Shown here: piece after piece, positions 16,820-21,402 of the stretch
How positions within the stretch are numbered: the stretch's first letter is position 1
How the letters are laid out: each line of letters starts with the position of its first letter
Notes under the pieces: model-generated
What the model saw: only the letters and a program-made list of their open reading frames with translations
Databases searched by the model: none
What the model was told of the DNA's origin: nothing
NCBI RefSeq assembly: GCF_040654855.1
Contig: NZ_JBFAIU010000113.1
Span: 1 to 21,402 of the forward strand
Direction: 5' to 3'
Origin: Asanoa sp040654855
GTDB lineage: Bacteria > Actinomycetota > Actinomycetes > Mycobacteriales > Micromonosporaceae
Length of the DNA: 21,402 nt
Position numbers and translations under genes: made by a program

Positions 16820-16836
16820 GGCGCAGGTTCGAATCG
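16820..16836. repeat. GGCGCAGGTTCGAATCG box, separated from its usual partner
   Basis: Seventeen bases that match the left half of repeat copies A and C (GGCGCAGGCTCGAATCG in C). Here they are 96 bases away from the right half of copy B. They contain GGTTCGAAT, which resembles a tRNA T-loop, but no tRNA can be folded around them. Confidence 0.55.
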
Positions 16837-16930
16837 CTGGAGCCGAAGCAGACGCCCCCACACGCGCCGTGGCTCGTTCCAAACGTGCAGGTCAGCAGTC
16901 GTTGAGCGATGGCGTAGCGCCGGTCGTTGT

Positions 16931-16982
16931 CGAGGGCAGGTCACGCCAAGCATGGGAACGGGATTCGATCAACGCCGACCTC
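16931..16982. repeat. Dispersed repeat, copy B
   Basis: CGAGGGCAGGTCACGCCAAG followed by CATGGGAACGGGATTCGATC and AACGCCGACCT. Nearly identical to copy A and, over its first 33 bases, to copy C. Confidence 0.75.
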
Positions 16983-17265
16983 GTCAGAAGGTGGCCGTCG
17001 GTCGTCACAGGGGCTGCCTTCAACGATATCCATCTGCCTCGGTGTTGTTACTTACCCCAGCGTTGTCCTGAGGGCGGAGAAGTCAGGAGGCTGGCGATGA
17101 GCGAGGAGCTCGGCGGCCCGGACCAGTGATGCGATCGGCGCGCCTCCCGGCCCGGGATCGCATCCATGAGGACGGCGGGGGTTCCTATGGTGCTTCGCTC
17201 CGTCGACTCGCGCGGCTCGTCGGTTCACTTCCGATCACCACAGTCCGGACGAGGCTTCGTCATCG

Positions 17266-17343
17266 CGGCGACTCATCGCTGACAAGGGCTACACTCACGA
17301 CTCGACCCGGCAAGCATTAAGCCGCCATCGGATCCGGCACACA
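17266..17343 (+). mobile_element. IS5-type transposase C-terminal remnant
   Basis: The plus-strand frame with codons in phase with 17281 reads RRLIADKGYTHDST, then RQALSRHRIRHT. This matches the 'ADKGYTHDSTRxALRxRxIRHT' block near the DDE motif of actinobacterial IS5-family transposases. The frame has a stop upstream at 17167 and no transposase-like residues before 17266, and it ends at the hairpin at 17345. Only about 26 residues survive, with no ends or inverted repeats visible. Confidence 0.65.
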
Positions 17344-17344
17344 G

Positions 17345-17375
17345 GTCTGCCGCGACCCGTTGGGCCGCGGCAGAC
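17345..17375. terminator. Hairpin terminator between transposase scrap and histidine kinase
   Basis: GTCTGCCGCGACCC (17345-17358) pairs with 17362-17375, with one mismatch and a three-base loop. On the minus strand it begins 13 bases after the stop of the kinase gene, so it ends that transcript. It can also act on the plus strand. Confidence 0.75.
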
Positions 17376-17388
17376 GAGGGCCGGCGCG

Positions 17389-18303
17389 CTACCCACGCCG
17401 GGGCAGGGAACGCAGCTCGTCGAGGGTCTCCTGGGTCCGGATGAGCGCCTCGTTGACCGTCCCGCGGGCCACCTCGGGGTCGTGGTCGAACTGCTGCTGG
17501 GCCCGGCCGAGATCCATGGCTACCCGCACCAGCCGCTGCTGCGGACCGTCGTGGATGTCGCGCTCCAGCCGCCGCAACGCGGCCGCCTCGGTCGCCACGG
17601 TCGCCCGCCGTTGCTCGTCCAGCGTCGCGAACTGGTTGCGCATCTCAGCCACGTCGGTCAGCAACGCCTTGCTGGCGCCGGCCTGCAGGACGGCCATCGC
17701 CCGCACCACGAACGGCAGGGTGAGCAGCATGACCAGCCCGAGTCCGGTGTAGAACAGCAGCCGCGTGCCGGTGCCGCTGCCCCAGCCCAGCAGCTCGATG
17801 AGGTCGACGTTGTCGGCGCCGCGCGGGATGGCCCAGTCCCACGCCACGCAGGTCAGGCCGCCGATCGCGCCGGCCCACCAGGTCACGGTGACCACGAACG
17901 CGACCGTCGACAGCACGAACTTCACCTGCGTGTGCAGCGCGTCGAGCCACGACTGGCCGTCGCGGAGCACGGCGAACGTCCGCCGGAACACGCCGGCGCC
18001 ACGCTGGGCCCGCCGGTACTCCGGACGAAGCCGCGGCACCCGCAGCACCGGGCCGATGGCCAGCCGGTCAAGGTCGGCGAAGAACCGGGCCGCCAGCAGC
18101 GCGCCGGCCATCACCGGCAGGCCGATGCCGAGGACGAGCAAACCGACGCCGAAGGAGACCCCGACGACCGTGGCGACGAAGCCGACGATCGCCAATGGGA
18201 AGCCCACGATCACGTACGTCGTGTCGGTGAGCAGCTGACGCACGATGCCCCGACCGGTGGCGGGCGTCGCCGCCGCGGGCGTGGAAACGACGGTAGTAGT
18301 CAT
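17389..18303 (-). CDS. Sensor-domain histidine kinase truncated after HisKA_3, no ATPase domain
   Basis: Starts at ATG 18303 (MTTTVVSTPAAATPATG); the frame is open to 18456, but the earlier part is unlike the family. Residues about 25-205 form the membrane 'putative sensor' domain found in actinobacterial NarL-type kinases: paired helices VIVGFPLAIVGFVATVVGVS and FGVGLLVLGIGLPVMAGALL, then FVLSTVAFVVTVTWWAGAIG and LLFYTGLGLVMLLTLPFVVR, with a FRRTFAVLRDGQSWLD linker. The HisKA_3 dimerisation helix follows, with phosphoacceptor His251 in RRLERDIHDGPQQRL. The protein stops at residue 304 (TLDELRSLPRRG), exactly where relatives continue '...LSRGIAPPxL' into the HATPase domain of about 120 residues. 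A terminator follows within 13 bases, and a transposase scrap lies beyond. As it stands it cannot autophosphorylate; it could only be a receiver or decoy dimer partner. No response regulator gene is adjacent. Confidence 0.85.
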   Translation of the reverse strand: MTTTVVSTPAAATPATGRGIVRQLLTDTTYVIVGFPLAIVGFVATVVGVSFGVGLLVLGIGLPVMAGALLAARFFADLDRLAIGPVLRVPRLRPEYRRAQRGAGVFRRTFAVLRDGQSWLDALHTQVKFVLSTVAFVVTVTWWAGAIGGLTCVAWDWAIPRGADNVDLIELLGWGSGTGTRLLFYTGLGLVMLLTLPFVVRAMAVLQAGASKALLTDVAEMRNQFATLDEQRRATVATEAAALRRLERDIHDGPQQRLVRVAMDLGRAQQQFDHDPEVARGTVNEALIRTQETLDELRSLPRRG

Positions 18304-18820
18304 GCCAGAAACGCTATGCAGCCGCGCCCGCCACCCCCATCCCGCCGGCTTGCCTTTTCCCGGTAGGGCTGTCCATACCGGGAACGCCATGGTGGTGGTG
18401 ATACTGACGTACGCGCCGACGACGGCTGCCAGCCCTCGACTGCGGCGTCGGATCACGGGAAGCCGAAGCCCTTATTCGCGACGCCTAGCTGAGGTCGGCC
18501 GACGGGCCAGCGACCGCGCCGGAGCTCTACCGCAACGCCGGCGGGCGTGTCGATGATCGCCGCGCAACCCACGGCCGTCCCGGCCAGCTGGAAGATAGCC
18601 GGGCGGCGTGCGGAAGACTCGGGTGACGCGAAATCCGGCACCTGCGCAAACGGGCGTGGGCCCGGCACCCGGGTTGGCGGCCCGGCTCGTGCCCGTCACG
18701 GACGCCGCCCGTCGGCGCCTCTTAGCTCTAGACCGCGATACCCCGCTTGTGCACCCGCCGTACAGGCCCTCACGCACGCTGGGAACCGTCCGCTGAATCT
18801 CACGAACCTGGCCGGCATCG
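18304..18820. other. 517-base stretch with no supportable gene
   Basis: Lies between the kinase start and the stop of the small membrane protein gene. Open frames exist on both strands (for example 18453-18668 minus and 18547-18846 plus), but none has a ribosome site or protein-like composition. It presumably holds the kinase promoter near 18310-18450. No RNA gene or repeat was seen. Confidence 0.5.
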
Positions 18821-19312
18821 TCATCTGGCCGGCATGCGCTGCTTGATCTCGGCGCGGAGCCTGCCCACGCTGGGCGTCATGCCGACCAGCGCGACACGGA
18901 TCTCGTAGGGCCGCTCGATGCGGGAGGTGGTCGACCACCGGCCATGTGCTCCCCACTGCCATCGGCCGAGCACCGGCCGCACCTGCTGCGGATCGTCCAC
19001 CTCCAGGACCAAGGTGTGGTTGACCCGGCCACGAACCTCAGCTACCGCCACGTTGTCCCAGGCGGTTTCCACCCGATCGCCTTTCCAGTCGATGAGGACC
19101 ACACAGTCGTCCGTCAGCGTCAGCGGCAGGCCAGGCTCGCGGCCAAGGAGCAGGTAGTAGCCGATGACGAACCCAGCCAAAAGCACAACATTGGATGCCT
19201 GAATCCACGGGTGGCCGAACGCTGCGCCGATCACGGCTGCGATCGGGAGAACAGGGAGCCCGACGAGTATGGCAACCATCAGCCGTCGCCAGCCGGGACG
19301 ACGGAACGTCAC
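18821..19312 (-). CDS. Small membrane protein with two helices and a PH-like C-terminus, hypothetical
   Basis: A 163-residue product if started at GTG 19312 (MTFRRPGWRRLMVAILVG), which has GGAGACGAGG eight bases upstream. A TTG at 19345 would add 11 residues and is less likely. An RRPGWRR positive patch precedes helix 1 (LMVAILVGLPVLPIAAVIGA). A short loop (FGHPWIQAS) leads to helix 2 (VVLLAGFVIGYYLLLG). The remaining roughly 105 residues are cytoplasmic and beta-rich (LTLTDDCVVLIDWKGDRVET, AWDNVAVAEVRGRVNHTLVL), resembling the layout of small bacterial PH-domain membrane proteins, and end in a basic helix (VGRLRAEIKQRMPAR). Function unknown. It is divergent from the gene at 19434, with 121 bases between the starts. 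Confidence 0.72.
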   Translation of the reverse strand: MTFRRPGWRRLMVAILVGLPVLPIAAVIGAAFGHPWIQASNVVLLAGFVIGYYLLLGREPGLPLTLTDDCVVLIDWKGDRVETAWDNVAVAEVRGRVNHTLVLEVDDPQQVRPVLGRWQWGAHGRWSTTSRIERPYEIRVALVGMTPSVGRLRAEIKQRMPAR

Positions 19313-19433
19313 CCCGTCCGCCTCGTCTCCTACGCCCACCCACAAGAACGTTGCCGAACGCCGTCGAAACTAAACGATCTCGAGCATGCCACCCGAGCGA
19401 ACCAGACCCGCTGACAGCTAGGAGGATGGCTAC

Positions 19434-19804
19434 GTGGCCGGGCCAGTCAAGGATGTCGAGCATGAGGGCCCGGTCCCGCAGGAGTGGCGGGCAACGCTCG
19501 CGGCGATCGTCGCCTCGCTGGTCCGCGGCGACGATGTCCTGGCCGGCGCGTGGATGGGGTCGATCCGACTCCGCCGGACCTTCCGGGTTCATGTCTCGAT
19601 GCTTATTGACGCCTACGGCGGGGTGACTCTGGTGCCGGTGCCCGAGGAGACCCGGCAGACTTCGGTCGCTCTATGGCAGGGCGATCACTTGAGTTGCTTG
19701 GTAGACCTGTGGACGGCAGAAGAAGGCCGCAGCGACCTGGTGCTCGATGCGCACGTTTTCGAAGACGGTGACGCTTCCGAGTTCACCTGGTCTACGTCCC
19801 CTGA
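19434..19804 (+). pseudogene. Small DUF7668-like hypothetical gene with a 3' frameshift
   Basis: GTG 19434 has a perfect AGGAGG box eight bases upstream. The first 112 residues are a coherent small protein: VPQEWRATLAAIVASLVRGD, VHVSMLIDAYGGVTLVPVPE, WQGDHLSCLVDLWTAEEGRS, DLVLDAHVFEDGD. This order (WR...L..IV..L..GD, LP.ET, W.DH..VLVDLWTEEEGRSDL) recalls actinobacterial DUF7668-type proteins. Such proteins end 'RFxVHLVYVP', and exactly that sequence, RFRVHLVYVP then TGA at 19802-19804, appears in the next frame from 19772. One missing C near 19771 explains it. The frame as written instead runs on to 20006 with low-quality, Arg/Pro-rich residues. Either the gene is broken or the assembly has a one-base error. 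Function unknown. Confidence 0.7.
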
Positions 19805-20324
19805 TCCTCCGAGTGCACGAGCGCCGGCCGTAGCGCTTGCCGCAGATCGCTCGGACTGTCACAGACAACCATTGCCGACAGCGAGCTCATCCAATGTCCG
19901 CGGCGACCGACCACATCTCTGCGCCAGACAAGGCCCGCTCCGCGCGCGCAGGTTCGGCCCACCCGGTCGAGGCAGGCGCGCCCCCAGGCGCAGCCGGCCT
20001 TGGTGAGAAAGCGCAGGTCAGACTCACCGTCACGATCGAGTTGGCGCAGGCTCGAATCGAGGGCGGGTCACGCCAAGCATGGGAAAGGCCGCGCGGGGCC
20101 GCAGACGCCGAGGGTCAGACCTTGGAGGGTCAGAAAATTTGTCGGTGAGAACCGTCATTTGCCGGACCCGCCCGGGTCGGGCTCTGACGTTGTTGCGACC
20201 GAAGTGGCGAAAGGCATGCCGCCGACCAAACCTTCTCTTCGTGACGTAAGCCGCGTTTCGCTACGCCGACCGCGGGTAAGCGGCCATTGTGGGCCCCCCA
20301 GCGGCGGAAGTGCCATGAATCCTG
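19805..20324. other. 520-base stretch without a convincing gene: repeat C and one weak frame
   Basis: Contains dispersed repeat C and a GACCCG-CC-CGGGTC palindrome at about 20165-20178. It also holds a weak 84-codon plus-strand frame from ATG 19894 to 20148 (MSAATDHISAPDKARS...) with no good ribosome site, which reads through repeat C. A 19-base word at about 20195-20213 resembles the octapeptide repeat unit of the gene at 20527. No promoter or RNA gene could be identified. Confidence 0.5.
20043..20087. repeat. Dispersed repeat, copy C
   Basis: GGCGCAGGCTCGAATCGAGG followed by GCGGGTCACGCCAAGCATGG and GAAAGG. It matches both halves of copy A and the left 33 bases of copy B, then diverges after CATGGGAA. 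Confidence 0.75.
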
Positions 20325-20549
20325 GTGGGAGCGCAGCGCTGGCGCGGTAACCGTGGGGTGCCTGCTCGGAAGGCAGCACAAGCTTCGCGCCGCGCTCATG
20401 CTCGGTCGAAGCGGCTTGGTCGCGCTGGCAAGTTCGCGATCGGCGTCTTCGCGCCCGCCGCCGGCAGGATCGGTGACCGCCTCACCGAACGGGCGGCGTC
20501 GATGCGGGTTCCGGAGGGGATGACAGGTGAGCCAGGGTACGAGCGGTAA
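20325..20549 (+). CDS. Possible short gene or fragment overlapping the repeat-protein gene
   Basis: A 74-codon frame from GTG 20325 (another GTG at 20358) to TAA at 20547-20549, overlapping the next start by 23 bases. Its second half has high third-position GC and protein-like content: GKFAIGVFAPAAGRIGDRLT then ERAASMRVPEG. This resembles residues 15-43 of the following gene (GKLVAGVRDFAVTLAGELTD then RLTEYASSG), especially GK...GV..FA...G...DRLTE.A.S. No ribosome site is seen and the first 25 residues are Arg/Ala-rich and unconvincing, so this may be the end of a larger gene whose start is damaged. Function unknown. Confidence 0.35.
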   Translation: MGAQRWRGNRGVPARKAAQASRRAHARSKRLGRAGKFAIGVFAPAAGRIGDRLTERAASMRVPEGMTGEPGYER

Positions 20550-21402
20550 CGGAAACGGTTCAATCGGCGGCAAGTTGGTCGCGGGCGTGCGGGACTTCGC
20601 GGTCACGCTCGCCGGTGAACTCACGGACCGACTCACCGAATACGCCTCCAGCGGCGACGGCGGTTCCGGCCATGGCAGGGAGTCCATCAATGAGGGCGGC
20701 TCGCCGGAAAATGCGATTACGGACGACGGCGTGATCCGCGACAGCGAGGCGGTCTCCCAGGACGACCGCGCCGACGACCAGGATTCGGAAGACGGCGGCC
20801 GGGCCAAGGGTGAGAAGGCCAAGAACGAGCCGGCTCGGGACGACCAGACCGAGGAGGACGAGTCGCCCGACGAGGAACCAGCCACGGTGGCTACGAGGAC
20901 CGCGACCGAGGTGGCGACGGAGACGGCGGCTCGAGAGTCAGCGAGGACCGCGACCGAGGTGGCGAAGGAGACGGCGACCGAGGTGGCGAAGGAGACGGCG
21001 GCTCGAGAGTCAGCGAGGACCGCGTCCGAGGTGGCGAAGGAGACGGCGGCCCGGGAGTTGACCAGGACCGCGACCGAGGTGGCGAAGGAGACTGCGGCTC
21101 GAGAGTCAGCGAGGACCGCGACCGAGGTGGCGAAGGAGACGGCGGCCCGAGAGTCAGCGAGGACCGCGACCGAGGTGGCGAAGGAGACGGCGACCGAGGT
21201 GGCGAAGGAGACGGCGGCTCGAGAGTCGGCGAGGACCGCGACCGAGGTGGCGAAGGAGACGGCGACCAAGGTGGCGAAGGAGACGGCGGCTCGAGAGTCG
21301 GCGAGGACCGCGACCGAGGTGGCGAAGGAGACGGCGACCGCGGTGGCATGCTGGACGTGCGGCCCGACGTGGCCGACCCCGCCGAGCGGGGCGTCGAGCT
21401 GC
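20527..21402 (+). CDS. Acidic protein with long ATEVAKET/AARESART octapeptide array, runs off the window
   Basis: GTG 20527 has GGAGGGG seven bases upstream. In this frame 292 codons are open to the edge. Residues 1-14 are Gly/Ser-rich. Residues 15-41 form an amphipathic helix (GKLVAGVRDFAVTLAGELTD, RLTEYASSG), reminiscent of the 'LTDRLTEYxxxGGG' stretch in proteins of actinobacterial gas-vesicle clusters (weak, from memory). Residues 42-118 are acidic and disordered (SQDDRADDQDSEDGG, TEEDESPDEEP). From about residue 119, 11 full ATEVAKET-like and 7 AARESART-like octamers follow. Differences between units are mostly silent third-base changes in this frame, which supports it as the coding frame. 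Near 21340 the reading seems to break: the frame gives ACWTCGPTWPTPPSG, while the neighbouring frame gives MLDVRPDVADPAERGVEL. The array may form a long charged helix. Function unknown. Confidence 0.6.
   Translation, partial: MSQGTSGNGNGSIGGKLVAGVRDFAVTLAGELTDRLTEYASSGDGGSGHGRESINEGGSPENAITDDGVIRDSEAVSQDDRADDQDSEDGGRAKGEKAKNEPARDDQTEEDESPDEEPATVATRTATEVATETAARESARTATEVAKETATEVAKETAARESARTASEVAKETAARELTRTATEVAKETAARESARTATEVAKETAARESARTATEVAKETATEVAKETAARESARTATEVAKETATKVAKETAARESARTATEVAKETATAVACWTCGPTWPTPPSGASSC
20893..21345 (+). repeat. In-gene tandem array with 24-base and 48-base periodicity
   Basis: Built from two 24-base units, ACCGAGGTGGCGAAGGAGAC (plus GGCG) and GCTCGAGAGTCAGCGAGGAC (plus CGCG). 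They alternate as 48-base pairs, with the first unit sometimes doubled to give 72-base units. All length changes are multiples of 24, so the coding frame is kept. This is a coding minisatellite. Confidence 0.9.

Larger units (their letters stand above)
16673..17388. other. 716-base stretch without an intact gene: repeat B, transposase scrap, hairpins
   Basis: Holds a hairpin at 16689-16712 (GGCGGTC / GACCGCC), a TTGAACTTCAA palindrome at 16739-16749, a GGCGCAGGTTCGAATCG box at 16820-16836, dispersed repeat B, a ten-codon frame at 17097-17129 with an AGGAGG box, a transposase remnant and the kinase terminator. Longer open frames at 16776-17129 and 17126-17320 lack protein-like composition. Confidence 0.6.

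Noticed and set aside
17097..17129. Ten-codon peptide MSEELGGPDQ with an AGGAGG box
   Set aside because: Good ribosome site, but too short to support. It may be a leader or a remnant start of a lost gene.
17126..17320. 64-codon plus-strand frame
   Set aside because: It is out of phase with the transposase fragment it overlaps, and its composition is not protein-like.
18453..18777. Minus-strand open frames between the kinase and the small membrane protein gene
   Set aside because: No ribosome sites, Arg/Ala/Gly/Pro-rich, mutually overlapping in several frames.
20893..21345. CRISPR array
   Set aside because: Units are contiguous with no unique spacers, keep codon phase, and lie inside an open frame.
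20130..21349. Long minus-strand Ser/Ala- and Ser/Pro-rich open frames over the tandem array
   Set aside because: They are reverse images of the repeat. Silent changes fall at third bases of the plus frame, and there is no ribosome site.

Overview
The window is high-GC throughout, with GTG and TTG starts, ATGA gene overlaps, Shine-Dalgarno boxes, a LAL-type LuxR regulator, a PIG-V-like mannosyltransferase and secreted 'LDTRTG' repeats. All of this points to a filamentous or related high-GC actinomycete (Micromonosporaceae or Pseudonocardiaceae-like). The exact family cannot be fixed from sequence alone.

Left part (1-2700, minus strand). Three overlapping genes (amidohydrolase, MIP18/DUF59 protein, zinc alcohol dehydrogenase) match the accessory end of an actinobacterial propane/acetone monooxygenase (prm/mim) operon. 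The monooxygenase genes themselves are absent. Only about 23 C-terminal codons of a MmoB-type coupling protein remain in front of the amidohydrolase. At the other end, the alcohol dehydrogenase reading frame breaks at about position 50 into what looks like the C-terminus of a formate dehydrogenase alpha subunit. The island therefore looks cut at both ends.

Centre-left (2700-10605, minus strand). In order of increasing coordinate there are: a secreted three-repeat LDTRTG protein with a perfect hairpin terminator, a secreted beta-lactamase-fold serine hydrolase with a four-helix membrane tail, a PIG-V-like mannosyltransferase, and a 990-residue ATP-binding LuxR-family regulator. All four are on the minus strand, but gaps of 115-215 bases make a single operon doubtful.

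Centre-right (10606-15470, plus strand). A roughly 400-base, comparatively AT-rich divergent region is followed by a 62-codon acidic ORF and a 1370-residue secreted bacillopeptidase F-like subtilase with carboxypeptidase-regulatory-like domains. A strong terminator closes the unit.

Right part (15470-21402). This is a patchwork of small hypothetical genes, a sensor histidine kinase that ends just after its HisKA_3 helix, an IS5-type transposase scrap beside that kinase's 3' end, three copies of a dispersed non-coding repeat, a frameshifted small gene, and finally an incomplete gene encoding an acidic protein with a long array of octapeptide repeats (ATEVAKET/AARESART). The array runs almost to the window edge, where its frame appears to break. 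The density of truncations and frame breaks suggests either an actively rearranging accessory region or a draft or metagenomic assembly with errors. The sequence alone cannot separate these.
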